A DNA stretch of 64,000 bases from Variovorax sp. CF079 (GTDB lineage Bacteria > Pseudomonadota > Gammaproteobacteria > Burkholderiales > Burkholderiaceae_C), in assembly GCF_900101545.1 (NCBI RefSeq), contig NZ_FMZU01000022.1, positions 62,001-126,000 of the forward strand, read 5' to 3'. Below the pieces are notes generated by a model. It searched no databases. It worked only from the letters and a program-made list of their open reading frames with translations, and was not told the DNA's origin. Below are positions 43,621-52,385 of this stretch, piece after piece. Position numbers and translations under genes: made by a program. The first letter of the stretch is position 1, and each line of letters begins with the position of its first letter.

Positions 43621-44327
43621 GCCGCGCACCCCGCCAGCGCCCGAGTGCGGATGGCGTCGATGGCCTCGCGATAGCGGCCGCCGGCAAACACCGCCGAGCC
43701 GGCCACGAGCGTGTCGGCGCCCGCGGCGCCGATGCGCTGCGCGTTGTCGGCTTTCACGCCGCCATCGACCTCGAGCCAGATGTCGCGCCCGCTCGCATCG
43801 ATGCGGCGGCGCGCTGCCTCGATCTTCGGTAGCACGCTCTCGATGAAGCTCTGCCCGCCGAAGCCGGGATTGACCGACATCAGCAACACCAGGTCGAGTT
43901 GGTCCAGCACATGGTCGAGCACCTGCAGCGGCGTCGCCGGGTTGAGCACCAGCCCGGCCTTGCAGCCGCTGGCCTTGATCAGACGGATGGTCCGGTCCAC
44001 GTGCTCGCTGGCCTCGGGGTGGAACGAAATGATCGAGGCGCCGGCCTCGACGAACATCGGGATCAGCGCGTCGACCGGCTTGACCATCAGGTGCACATCG
44101 ATGGGCACCGTGGCGTAAGCCTTGATGGCCTGGCACACCAGCGGACCGGCGGTCAGATTGGGGACGTAGTGGTTGTCCATCACGTCGAAATGGATCAGAT
44201 CGGCGCCGGCTTCGATGACCGCCCTCACCTCCTCGCCCAGGCGCGCGAAGTCCGCCGACAACAGGCTGGGCGCGATCCGCATGGTCGGGGCGGACCCGGG
44301 CCGCGCGGAGATTTCTTTCTGCTGCAT
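43617..44327 (-). CDS. cbbE: Ribulose-phosphate 3-epimerase
   Basis: A 236-aa TIM-barrel epimerase interconverting xylulose-5-phosphate and ribulose-5-phosphate. Motifs: RIAPSLLSADFARLGEEV, LIHFDVMDNHYVPNLT, MSVNPGFGGQSFI and WLEVDGGVKADN. The start at 44327, two bases after the cbbY stop, has a GGGGGGAATGAG ribosome site; an ATG at 44360 would overlap cbbY, and homology proper begins at the Met of MRIAPS (44282). Confidence 0.93.
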   Translation of the reverse strand: MQQKEISARPGSAPTMRIAPSLLSADFARLGEEVRAVIEAGADLIHFDVMDNHYVPNLTAGPLVCQAIKAYATVPIDVHLMVKPVDALIPMFVEAGASIISFHPEASEHVDRTIRLIKASGCKAGLVLNPATPLQVLDHVLDQLDLVLLMSVNPGFGGQSFIESVLPKIEAARRRIDASGRDIWLEVDGGVKADNAQRIGAAGADTLVAGSAVFAGGRYREAIDAIRTRALAGCAA

Positions 44328-44328
44328 C

Positions 44329-45081
44329 TCATTCCCCCCGGTAGAGCGCTTGAACCGCATTCAGCAGCGGCACAGCAGTGGCCCTGCGCGTGAGTTCCTC
44401 AACGCTGAGCCATGCGTCTGCGAGACTGGGCAGGACCAGCCCGGCGCCGCTGAAGTCGCCGCCTTCGGTCCAGAAGGTGGGTGTGACCAGCGTCCAAAGG
44501 CCGGCAGCGACGGCCGAGCGCACTCCGTTGGGCGAGTCCTCGACGGCGATCGCCCGCTCGGGCGCCACGCCCATGGTGTCGAGCGCGAGCCGGTAGATGT
44601 CGGGCGCAGGCTTCTTCGCGCGCACCTGGTCGCCGCAGGCGATCACGTCGAACATCGACAAGCCGCCCGGGCCCAGCGTCGCCAGCAGCAAGGCGTCGAT
44701 GTTGACGGCCGTCGTGGTGCTGGCGATCGCCAGGCGCAAGCCGGCGCCGAGCGCCTCGTCGAGCAGACGCGCCACGCCGGGACGCAGTTCGATGCCGCCC
44801 TGCCGCGCGATCTCGGTGTAGTGCCGCGTCTTCGCGGCGTGGAGCTCCGGCACCCGCTCGTGCAGGCGCTTCTTCTCGGAGGCGCTCGAGGCCAGGCCAT
44901 CGATGTAGGCCCTCAGCCGCTCCTTGCCGCCCGTCACCGCGAGCAGGGCCCGGTACTCGGAGCGCTCCCAGCGCCAGTCCAGGCCGAGCTCTTCGAAGGC
45001 CAGGTTGAAGGCGCGGCGATGCACCTCCTCGGTGTCGGCCAGGGTGCCGTCGACGTCGAACACGAGGGCTTCGATGCTCAT
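44329..45081 (-). CDS. cbbY: CbbY-type HAD phosphatase (xylulose-1,5-bisphosphate phosphatase-like)
   Basis: A 250-aa HAD protein with motif I LVFDVDGTLADTEEVHRRAFN, motif II ASTTT, Lys in RAKKPAPDIY and motif IV AVEDSPNGVRSAVAAG. In red-type Rubisco systems CbbY removes the inhibitor xylulose-1,5-bisphosphate released by CbbX action. Its start overlaps the cbbX stop by four bases, fitting that partnership. Confidence 0.93.
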   Translation of the reverse strand: MSIEALVFDVDGTLADTEEVHRRAFNLAFEELGLDWRWERSEYRALLAVTGGKERLRAYIDGLASSASEKKRLHERVPELHAAKTRHYTEIARQGGIELRPGVARLLDEALGAGLRLAIASTTTAVNIDALLLATLGPGGLSMFDVIACGDQVRAKKPAPDIYRLALDTMGVAPERAIAVEDSPNGVRSAVAAGLWTLVTPTFWTEGGDFSGAGLVLPSLADAWLSVEELTRRATAVPLLNAVQALYRGE

Positions 45082-45986
45082 AAGGCAAGCTCCGTGCTCA
45101 TGCGTGCGCTCGGGTCGAACACGCGGCTCGCCAGGATGTCCTGCGCTTCCAGCGTGCAGAGCTGTTCGCGCGTCAGGGTCTCTTCGCTGCCGAACAGCCG
45201 CGTGGCGTGGCGCAGCCGGATGCGGTCGAGCGCATTGCGCACCGATCGCGCGTTGGCGAAATGCGGCTGCCGCCGGCGCAGGCTCACATAGCGCGCGAAG
45301 GTGGATGCCGCGCCGTCGTCGAAGCTGTAGTTCAGCCGCTTGAGCATCAGCTGCGCGATCTGCATCAGTTCGGCCTCGCTGTAGTCCGGGAAATCGATGT
45401 GATGCGCGATGCGCGAGGCCATGCCCGGATTGCTGCCGAAGAAGGTCTCCATGCGGTCCTTGTAGCCCGCAAGAATCACCACCAGGTCATCGCGCTGGTT
45501 CTCCATCACCTGCAGCAGGATCTCGATCGACTCCTGTCCGTAGTCGCGTTCGTTCTCCGGCCGGTACAGGTAGTACGCCTCGTCGATGAACAGCACGCCG
45601 CCCATCGCCTTCTTGATCACTTCCCGGGTCTTGGGCGCCGTATGGCCGATGAACTGGCCCACCAGGTCGTCGCGCGTCACCGCCACCAGATGGCCCTTGC
45701 GAACGTAGCCCAGCTGCTTGAGCACCTCGGCCATGCGCATCGCCACCGTGGTCTTGCCGGTGCCGGGATTGCCGGTGAAGGACATGTGCAGCGAGGGCGG
45801 CTGCGATTGCAGTCCTTGCGCCTGGCGCAGCCTGTCGATCAGCAGCAGCGCGGCGACGTCGCGGATGCGGCCCTTGACCGGCGCCAGGCCGATCAGCTCG
45901 GCATCGAGCTGGTCGAGCAGGGCCTTCACGCCCGAGGACTCGAAGAGCTGCCTCGGCGCGGTGGCGGTGGACTGGGCGGTATCCAT
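45078..45986 (-). CDS. cbbX: CbbX, AAA+ activase of red-type Rubisco
   Basis: A 302-aa AAA+ ATPase. Walker A is FTGNPGTGKTTVAMRMAE, Walker B is GGVLFIDEAYYLYRP, and the conserved pore-loop and sensor regions include VGQFIGHTAPKTRE and GYKDRMETFFGSNPGMASRI. CbbX pulls the C-terminus of the Rubisco large subunit to release inhibitory sugar phosphates. It lies directly after cbbS, as in other form IC/ID operons. Confidence 0.96.
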   Translation of the reverse strand: MDTAQSTATAPRQLFESSGVKALLDQLDAELIGLAPVKGRIRDVAALLLIDRLRQAQGLQSQPPSLHMSFTGNPGTGKTTVAMRMAEVLKQLGYVRKGHLVAVTRDDLVGQFIGHTAPKTREVIKKAMGGVLFIDEAYYLYRPENERDYGQESIEILLQVMENQRDDLVVILAGYKDRMETFFGSNPGMASRIAHHIDFPDYSEAELMQIAQLMLKRLNYSFDDGAASTFARYVSLRRRQPHFANARSVRNALDRIRLRHATRLFGSEETLTREQLCTLEAQDILASRVFDPSARMSTELAL

Positions 45987-46001
45987 GCGGGTGGCTTCGC
46001 C

Positions 46002-46421
46002 TCAGTACCGCGCGCCTTCGGGCCGCGCCTGCACGGCGTAGCTCTCGATGCTGTAGCGGATGGTGCGGCCCGGCTCCTCGGTGCGGATCAGGCGGAAGCC
46101 CGGCTCGTTGGCCGGCCGGTTGACGATGAAGGACATCACCACCGACTCGGTCCCGTGGGTCGAGTCGAATGCCATGACGCGGATGTACTGCTGCGCGAAG
46201 GTCTTGCGGCAGGCCGCGAGCTCGAGCATGACGCCGGCCGGATCCTGGATGTCGAACATCGGGTTGCCGAACATTTCCCAGAAGGTGTTGCGCGGGTGCG
46301 GGTCGTCCGTGTATTCGATGCCGAGTGCCCAGCCCTTGCCGAGGCAATACTCGACCTGCCGGCGGATCTGCTCGTCGCTCAGGTCGGGCAGGAATGAAAA
46401 GGTGCCTTGCGTGATTCGCAT
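46002..46421 (-). CDS. cbbS: Ribulose-bisphosphate carboxylase small subunit (red type)
   Basis: A 139-aa small subunit beginning MRITQGTFSFLPDLSDEQI. It has the family motifs GWALGIEYTDDPHPRNTFWEMFGNPMF and ACRKTFAQQYIRV. The C-terminal extension (about residues 105-139, including GFRLIRTEEPGRTIRYSIESYA) is the beta-hairpin specific to red-type small subunits. A GAGGAGAGACAGAC ribosome site precedes the ATG, 24 bases after cbbL. Confidence 0.96.
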   Translation of the reverse strand: MRITQGTFSFLPDLSDEQIRRQVEYCLGKGWALGIEYTDDPHPRNTFWEMFGNPMFDIQDPAGVMLELAACRKTFAQQYIRVMAFDSTHGTESVVMSFIVNRPANEPGFRLIRTEEPGRTIRYSIESYAVQARPEGARY

Positions 46422-46445
46422 GTCTGTCTCTCCTCGTGGACCGGT

Positions 46446-47912
46446 TCAGGCCACCGACGGCGTCGGCACATAGTCGGACGTGTCGGTGGAGGCGTAGTTG
46501 AAAGAGATCTCGCCCCAGGTATCGAGCGCCGCCGCCAGCGGTGTGCACCACCGGGCCGCGTCGCGCAGGATCTGCGGCCCCTCGTTGGCGATGTCGCGGC
46601 CCTCGTTGCGCGCCAGCACCATGGCTTCCAGCGCCACGCGGTTGGCGGTCGCCCCAGCCTGTATGCCTTGCGGGTGCCCGATGGTGCCGCCGCCGAACTG
46701 CAGCACCACGTCGTCGCCGAACAGGTCCAGCAGCTGGTGCATCTGGCCGGCGTGGATGCCGCCCGAGGCCACCGGCATCACCTTGCGCAGCGCGCCCCAG
46801 TCCTGGTCGAAATAGATGCCGCGCGGCAGGTCCACCTTGGTGTGCGTATCGCGGCAGACGTTGTAGTAGCCCTGCACCGTCATCGGGTCGCCCTCGAGCT
46901 TGCCGACCGCCGTGCCCGCGTGGATGTGGTCCACGCCCGCCAAGCGCATCCACTTGGCGATCACGCGGAAGCTCACGCCGTGGTTCTTCTGCCGCGTGTA
47001 GGTGCCGTGGCCGGCACGGTGCAGGTGCAGGATCATGTCGTTCTGCCGGCACCAGTTGCTCATCGACTGGATGGCCGTGTAGCCGATCACCAGGTCCACC
47101 ATCACGATCACCGAGCCGAGTTCCTTGGCAAACTGCGCGCGGCGGTACATCTCTTCCATCGTCCCGGCCGTGATGTTCAGATAGCTGCCCTTGACCTCGC
47201 CCGTCGCCGCGCTCGCCTTGTTCACCGCATCCATCACGAACAGGAAGCGGTCGCGCCAGTGCATGAAGGGTTGCGAGTTGATGTTCTCGTCGTCCTTCAT
47301 GAAGTCCAGGCCGCCGCGCAGGCCCTCGTACACCACCCGGCCGTAGTTGCGCCCGGACAGGCCCAGCTTCGGCTTGGTCGTGGCGCCCAGCAGGGGACGT
47401 CCGAACTTGTCGAGCCGCTCGCGTTCCACCACGATGCCGGTCGGCGGCCCGGCGAAGGTCTTGACGTAGGCGACCGGAAAGCGCATGTCCTCCAGCCGAG
47501 CGGCCTTCAGCGGCTTGAAGCTGAAGACGTTGCCGATGATGGAGGCCGTCACGTTGGTGATCGAGCCTTCCTCGAACAGCGACAGGTCGTAGGCCACGTA
47601 GCAGAAGTACTGCCCCGGATTGTTGGGCACCGGCTCGACCTTGTAGGCCTTGGCGCGGTACATGTCGCAGGCGGTGAGCCGGTCGGTCCACACCACGGTC
47701 CAGGTCGCGGTGGACGATTCGCCGGCCACCGCCGCGGCGGCCTCGATGGCGTCCACGCCTTCCTGCGGCGTGATGCGAAACAGCGCCAGGATGTCCGTGT
47801 CCTTCGGCTGGTAGTCGCCGTCCCAGTAGCCCATCTGTGCGTACTTCAGCACACCGGCCGAGTACCGCTTCTTGGCATCGGTGATCTGCGTTGCTTCGTT
47901 CATGTTGCCCAT
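46446..47912 (-). CDS. cbbL: Ribulose-bisphosphate carboxylase large subunit, form I red type
   Basis: A 488-aa large subunit. The active-site segment TTKPKLGLSGRNYGR is followed by GGLDFMKDDENINSQPF with the carbamylated Lys. Loop 6 and the phosphate-binding regions are in LDLFGDDVVLQFGGGTIGHPQG. The sequence features and the CbbX/CbbY neighbours indicate form IC. It is the first gene of the operon, transcribed away from cbbR, and catalyses carboxylation of ribulose-1,5-bisphosphate. Confidence 0.97.
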   Translation of the reverse strand: MGNMNEATQITDAKKRYSAGVLKYAQMGYWDGDYQPKDTDILALFRITPQEGVDAIEAAAAVAGESSTATWTVVWTDRLTACDMYRAKAYKVEPVPNNPGQYFCYVAYDLSLFEEGSITNVTASIIGNVFSFKPLKAARLEDMRFPVAYVKTFAGPPTGIVVERERLDKFGRPLLGATTKPKLGLSGRNYGRVVYEGLRGGLDFMKDDENINSQPFMHWRDRFLFVMDAVNKASAATGEVKGSYLNITAGTMEEMYRRAQFAKELGSVIVMVDLVIGYTAIQSMSNWCRQNDMILHLHRAGHGTYTRQKNHGVSFRVIAKWMRLAGVDHIHAGTAVGKLEGDPMTVQGYYNVCRDTHTKVDLPRGIYFDQDWGALRKVMPVASGGIHAGQMHQLLDLFGDDVVLQFGGGTIGHPQGIQAGATANRVALEAMVLARNEGRDIANEGPQILRDAARWCTPLAAALDTWGEISFNYASTDTSDYVPTPSVA

Positions 47913-48031
47913 GGATTCGCCTCTAGAGATGAATGGATTCGTGCTGTCGGTGAGGAGAATGTAGGACTCGCCAACGATTAGGAAAAATTAAATCTTTTGA
48001 CATTGACATGTGGCAAATCTAATATCGTCCG
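47913..48031. promoter_or_regulatory. Divergent cbbL/cbbR promoter region with candidate CbbR sites
   Basis: The 119-base gap includes TTA-N7-TGA at 47988-48000, matching the TNA-N7-TNA pattern reported for CbbR. Two AAATCT repeats lie 25 bases apart (47990-47995 and 48015-48020). The stretch is strikingly AT-rich for this genome. CbbR is expected to bind here and activate cbbL while limiting its own gene. Confidence 0.6.
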
Positions 48032-49006
48032 ATGCCCCTTTCCAAGCACGCAAGCTTTCGCCAGCTCAACACCTTCCACGCGGTGGCCCGGCTCGGCAGC
48101 GTGTCGCTGGCGGCCGACGAGATGCACCTGACCCAGCCCGCGGTATCGATCCAGATCGGCACGCTCGAGGAATCGGCCGGCACGCCGCTGCTGCAGCGCA
48201 CCGGCCGCGGCATCCGGCTGACCGAGGCCGGCGAGCTGCTGGCAGGCTATGCGGGGCGCATCCTCGACCTGTGGCGCGAGGCCGGCGAGGAAATGGCCAC
48301 GCTGCAGGGCGTCTTCTCGGGAACGCTGCGCGTCGGCGCCATCACCACCGCCGAATACCTGCTGCCGCCCATCCTGGTGAACTTCGCCAAGGAGCACCCG
48401 AAGGTGAAGCTCAAGCTGCAGGTCGGCAATCGCGACGAAATCGTGCGCATGCTCGCGGGCCAGGAGATCGACGTCGCGATCATGGGCCGCCCGCCCGCCG
48501 AGCTGAAGACCGATTCGAGCGCCTTCGCCAAGCACCCGATGGCCTTTCTCGCGGCGCCCGGCCATCCGCTGATGTCGGCGCCCAAGCCCAGCCTCGCCCT
48601 CCTGTCGGACACGCGCATGCTGGTGCGCGAGCGCGGCTCGGGCACGCGCACCACGGTCGAGCGCTTCTTCAAGGACAACGGCCTGCCGCTGCGCATCGGC
48701 TCCGAGCTGTCGAGCAACGAGGCCATCAAGCAGATGTGCGCCGCGGGCTTCGGCATCGCCTTCCTGTCGATGCACACCTGCGTGCTCGAGATGAACGCGG
48801 GCCTGCTCGGCCTCCTGCCCGTGGCGGGCAATCCGATCGTGCGGGACTGGTACGTCATGCACCTCGCGTCGCGGCAATTGCCGCAGGTCGCGCTCGCCTT
48901 CGAGGACTATCTGCGTACGCATGGCCAGGCCCAGATCCAGCAGCAGCTCGGCCATCTGCCGGCGGCGCGCAAGCCGGCGCGCAAACGCAGCGCGCTGCGC
49001 GGCTGA
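48032..49006 (+). CDS. cbbR: LysR-family regulator of the Calvin cycle operon
   Basis: A 324-aa LysR-type regulator. The N-terminal helix-turn-helix is FRQLNTFHAVARLGSVSLAADEMHLTQPAVSIQIGTLE. The effector domain follows (GTLRVGAITTAEYLLPPILVNF, then LVRERGSGTRTTVERFF), both in the CbbR pattern. Divergent from cbbL. Known CbbR proteins respond to RuBP, PEP, NADPH or ATP; the ligand is not evident. The C-terminal tail is Lys/Arg-rich. Confidence 0.93.
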   Translation: MPLSKHASFRQLNTFHAVARLGSVSLAADEMHLTQPAVSIQIGTLEESAGTPLLQRTGRGIRLTEAGELLAGYAGRILDLWREAGEEMATLQGVFSGTLRVGAITTAEYLLPPILVNFAKEHPKVKLKLQVGNRDEIVRMLAGQEIDVAIMGRPPAELKTDSSAFAKHPMAFLAAPGHPLMSAPKPSLALLSDTRMLVRERGSGTRTTVERFFKDNGLPLRIGSELSSNEAIKQMCAAGFGIAFLSMHTCVLEMNAGLLGLLPVAGNPIVRDWYVMHLASRQLPQVALAFEDYLRTHGQAQIQQQLGHLPAARKPARKRSALRG

Positions 49007-49020
49007 GAACGAATCCGCGC

Positions 49021-51315
49021 TCAGGAGCCAAGCTGCATCCGCACGCCGAGCCACATCGCGCGCGGCGCGCCCGGGGCCACGAATTGCTCGTTACGCCATG
49101 CATCGGGCGGCAGCACCGCGCCGCCGGCGTCGAAGCCGTTGCGGCCGAGCTGGCCGGCGCTGGCATAGCGACGGTTGAACACGTTCGCCACCTTGGCGAA
49201 GAGTTCGACGCTGCGGCCCAGCTTCCAGCTCGTCGTGAGATCGAGCAGCGCATAGCCGCCCACGTAGCCGGTGCCGCTGAATTCGACCCCGTCGGGCGTG
49301 TGTGCGCCGTTATCGTTGCCGCGTACGGATCGCCGCGAGTAGGCGCGGTATTGGGCTCCCAGCGTCCAGGCCGGCGTCACCCGCCAGTCGACGTTGAACT
49401 TGAGATGGTGGGCGGGCAAACCAGGCAGCCGATCGCCGCGACGCACCGCGATCTCGCCTTCGCCGCCGCACGCGGAGCTGGTTTCGGCGCTGCTGTTGGA
49501 TTCGGACACCAGGCACGCCGGAGAGTCGTATCTCGCCTGCAGGTAGCTGTAGGACAAGGACCATGTCAGCGGGTCCGTCCGCTGCTCGAGTCCGAGTTCC
49601 ACGCCCCGGCGCAATGTGCGCCCGAAGTTTGTGAAGTAGCCGCGCGACAGCCCGCTGCTGACGAACAGCAGATCGTCTTTGTTCAGGGTGCGAAAGACCG
49701 AGGCGTTCCAGCTCAGGCCCGGCGCGAAAGTGCCTCGCAACCCGGCCTCGAGCGTCTGCGACACCACCTGCTTGAGGGGCGGGTCGGACTGCAGCGCATT
49801 CGGCAGCACGCAGGCGTTTTGCGGATCGGAGCAGCCCAGCTCGATCGGGCTCGGCGCACGGCTGCCCTGGCTCCAGCCGCCATAGGCCGTGAGCCGCGGT
49901 GTGGCCTGCCAGGTGAGGCCGGCCGCCGGATTGAACTTGCGGTAGCGGCCCTCGCCGTCGAGCTGCGTGGGAAGCCCGAGCAAGGCTCGCCCCTCGTCGC
50001 GGGTCGTCACAAGGGTGTCGTTGTAGCGGCCCGAGAGGCTGAGCTGCAGGTCGGGCCTGAGCGTCACCAGGTCGTGGAAGTAGATGCTGGCCGTGCGGCT
50101 CTTGCCCGCCAGCAGCGCGTCGACCTCGGCTTCTTCCAGCGGCACCACCGAACGCGTCGCGTCGAGGAAGCCTTCGGCCTCGGTCTGCGCGAAGCGCGTG
50201 CGCGCCCGGTCGACGGAAGCGCCGAAGGTGAAGCGATGAATGCTCGCGCTGACCGTCGACTGCAGCGCCAGGCCTTCGCCGTGCTGCCGCGTCCTCGTCC
50301 GGTTCTCCACGCCCGACTCCTCGACGTCGGGCGGATCGAAGTCGTTGTTCAAGTCGCCATTGAGCGTCGAGTAGCGCGAGCGCCGCGTGTACGCCGTCAT
50401 CGAGATCGTCTGCACGTCGCTCAGCTGGTAGCTGGCATTGAGCGTCAGCATCGACATCCGGTTGTCGGTGCGGTCCGGCCGCGTGTAGACCTGCTTGCGG
50501 TTCTGCATGAGCATGGACTCGGGCAGCAGGCCGTTGCCTACCAGCTGGTTGTCGCCATGGGTGAAGCTCAGGTCCCAGGAAAGCTTTCCGCGGTCCTGCC
50601 CCACCTTGGCGAAGAGCTGGCGCACGCGCGAGGGCGAGTGGTCGCGCCAGCCGTCTTCGTTGAGGCCGGCGAGCGCCAGGAACAGATGCCCGTCATCGCC
50701 CAGCTTGCGCCCGTGCGTGAGCTCGGTGCTCACCCGGCCGAAGGAGCCGGCCTGCAGCTCGAGCTCGGTGCCGGGATGCGTGTCGCCGCGCTTGGTCTGC
50801 AGCGACAGCGCGCCGCCGAGCGTGTTGAGGCCGAACAGGGGGTTGGAGCCCGGCAGCAGCGTGATGCTGGAGATCGCCGCCTTGGGGATCAGATCCCAGT
50901 TCACCACGTCGCCGAAGGGTTCGTTGATGCGCACGCCGTCCTGGTACACCGACAGGCCCTGCGGCGTTCCGAGCAAGGGGCCCGCGGTGAAGCCTCGGTA
51001 GTTCACGTCCAGCTGGTAGGGATTGCCCTGGATCTCGTTGACGCTGACGCTCGGCAAGCGGGTGGCCATGAAGTCCGGCAGATTCAGGCTCTGCGCGCGG
51101 CGCAGCTGCGCGTCGTCGGCGGTTTGCACGTTGGACGGGATCTGGTCCTTGGGCACCTCGATGCCGGGCACGGGCGTGGTGCCCACCACTTCCACGGTGG
51201 GCAATGCGGCCACTGGCGCGGCTTGCGCCTGTGCCTGCGATTGCATCGGGCAGGCCGCCGCAGCGACGGCCAGCCCGATCAGCCGGCGGGTGGTCTTCTG
51301 GTTCGGTTGGCTCAT
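49021..51315 (-). CDS. TonB-dependent outer-membrane receptor
   Basis: A 764-aa receptor. It has a signal peptide (residues about 1-28), a possible TonB box around LPTVEVVG, and a plug domain (about 45-165) with VYQDGVRINEPFGDVVNWDLIP and PLFGLNTLGGALSL. A 22-strand-type barrel ends in a VANVFNRRYAS block and GVRMQLGS. The ATG at 51315 is preferred because the signal peptide starts there. No siderophore-synthesis genes are near. Position beside a PQQ-alcohol-dehydrogenase-linked ABC set and xoxF makes a lanthanide-chelate receptor plausible, but a different ligand is possible. Confidence 0.88.
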   Translation of the reverse strand: MSQPNQKTTRRLIGLAVAAAACPMQSQAQAQAAPVAALPTVEVVGTTPVPGIEVPKDQIPSNVQTADDAQLRRAQSLNLPDFMATRLPSVSVNEIQGNPYQLDVNYRGFTAGPLLGTPQGLSVYQDGVRINEPFGDVVNWDLIPKAAISSITLLPGSNPLFGLNTLGGALSLQTKRGDTHPGTELELQAGSFGRVSTELTHGRKLGDDGHLFLALAGLNEDGWRDHSPSRVRQLFAKVGQDRGKLSWDLSFTHGDNQLVGNGLLPESMLMQNRKQVYTRPDRTDNRMSMLTLNASYQLSDVQTISMTAYTRRSRYSTLNGDLNNDFDPPDVEESGVENRTRTRQHGEGLALQSTVSASIHRFTFGASVDRARTRFAQTEAEGFLDATRSVVPLEEAEVDALLAGKSRTASIYFHDLVTLRPDLQLSLSGRYNDTLVTTRDEGRALLGLPTQLDGEGRYRKFNPAAGLTWQATPRLTAYGGWSQGSRAPSPIELGCSDPQNACVLPNALQSDPPLKQVVSQTLEAGLRGTFAPGLSWNASVFRTLNKDDLLFVSSGLSRGYFTNFGRTLRRGVELGLEQRTDPLTWSLSYSYLQARYDSPACLVSESNSSAETSSACGGEGEIAVRRGDRLPGLPAHHLKFNVDWRVTPAWTLGAQYRAYSRRSVRGNDNGAHTPDGVEFSGTGYVGGYALLDLTTSWKLGRSVELFAKVANVFNRRYASAGQLGRNGFDAGGAVLPPDAWRNEQFVAPGAPRAMWLGVRMQLGS

Positions 51316-51331
51316 CGGTGCGATTTCCTGT

Positions 51332-52327
51332 TCAGCTGCCGGCGCGGGCAAGGCCCAGCTTGTCCACCATGGCGCGCTCCTGCGCGAAGATCTCGCGGCA
51401 GGACTGCGCGTAGGCCTCGGGGCCGAGGTAATCGATCTCCTGGTCGTACTTGGCCAGCTCGTCCTTGAAGCGCTGGTCGAACATGGCCTTCTTGAAGGCC
51501 TCGTGCAGCACCGTCACCACCCCGGGCGGCAGGCCGCGCGGCCCGGCCAGGCCGAAGGGCGACTTGGCCACGATGTCGAAGCCGAGCTCGCGCAGCACCG
51601 GCACCTCGGGCCAGCGCTTCGAGCGCTCGGCGCCGAAGGTCACCAGCAGCCGCAGCGTGCCCGTATCGACCGCCGGCCCGAAGCCGGTGGAATTGACGCC
51701 GGCCATCACCTGCCCACCGGCGATCGCGTTCAACTGTTCGGCCGTGCCCTTGTACGGCACGTGGATGTAGCGCAGGCCGCGGGCAGTCAACAGCTCCTCG
51801 AGCACCATGTGCGGCGTGGTGCCGATGCCGTTGGTGGCGATGGTCAGCTCGCCGGGACGCGCGCGTGCGAATGCGAACAGATCGTCGAGCGAACGGATGC
51901 GACTGGCGGCCGCAGCCAGCACGCCGAAGGTGACGCCGGAAACCTGAATGATCGGCGTCACGTCGCGAATCGGGTCCCACAACACCTTCTGCGTGTGCGG
52001 CACGCGAAAAACCGGCTGCGGCATCTGGGCGACGGTGTAGCCGTCAGGCCGCGCCTGCTGCAGCACCGGCATCGCCAGCGTGCCGCCGGCGCCGCCGCGG
52101 TTTTCGGTGAGGACCGGCTGGCCGAGCCAGACCGAGGCCAGTTCGGCGAGCAGCCGCAGCGACACGTCGGTCGCGCCGCCGGCGGGCCAAGGCACCCACA
52201 GCGTGACGGGGCGCGAAGGAAAGATTTCGGGGGAAGCCATCGCGCCGCCCAGCGGCAGCGCGCCCAGCGCCAGTGCGGCGGCCCGCCGCAGCCAGCCGCG
52301 CCGGTCGATGCGATCGTGCAGTCTCAT
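51332..52327 (-). CDS. Bug/TctC-family substrate-binding protein
   Basis: A 331-aa periplasmic binding protein. The N-terminus has DRRGWLRRAAALALG, a Tat-like signal ending near GAMASPE. FPSRPVTLWVPWPAGGATDVS and YIHVPYKGTAEQLNAIAGGQV are Bug family motifs. It sits between the TonB receptor and the ABC permease, 16 bases from the receptor start and in the same direction. Its ligand is unknown; Bug proteins usually bind carboxylates, so its presence in this cluster is unusual. Confidence 0.9.
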   Translation of the reverse strand: MRLHDRIDRRGWLRRAAALALGALPLGGAMASPEIFPSRPVTLWVPWPAGGATDVSLRLLAELASVWLGQPVLTENRGGAGGTLAMPVLQQARPDGYTVAQMPQPVFRVPHTQKVLWDPIRDVTPIIQVSGVTFGVLAAAASRIRSLDDLFAFARARPGELTIATNGIGTTPHMVLEELLTARGLRYIHVPYKGTAEQLNAIAGGQVMAGVNSTGFGPAVDTGTLRLLVTFGAERSKRWPEVPVLRELGFDIVAKSPFGLAGPRGLPPGVVTVLHEAFKKAMFDQRFKDELAKYDQEIDYLGPEAYAQSCREIFAQERAMVDKLGLARAGS

Positions 52328-52385
52328 TGGATAACCTCCGTGCTCCGCACTGCGGTGCGAGCCCCTTCGGGCGGCCGGGCGGGGC

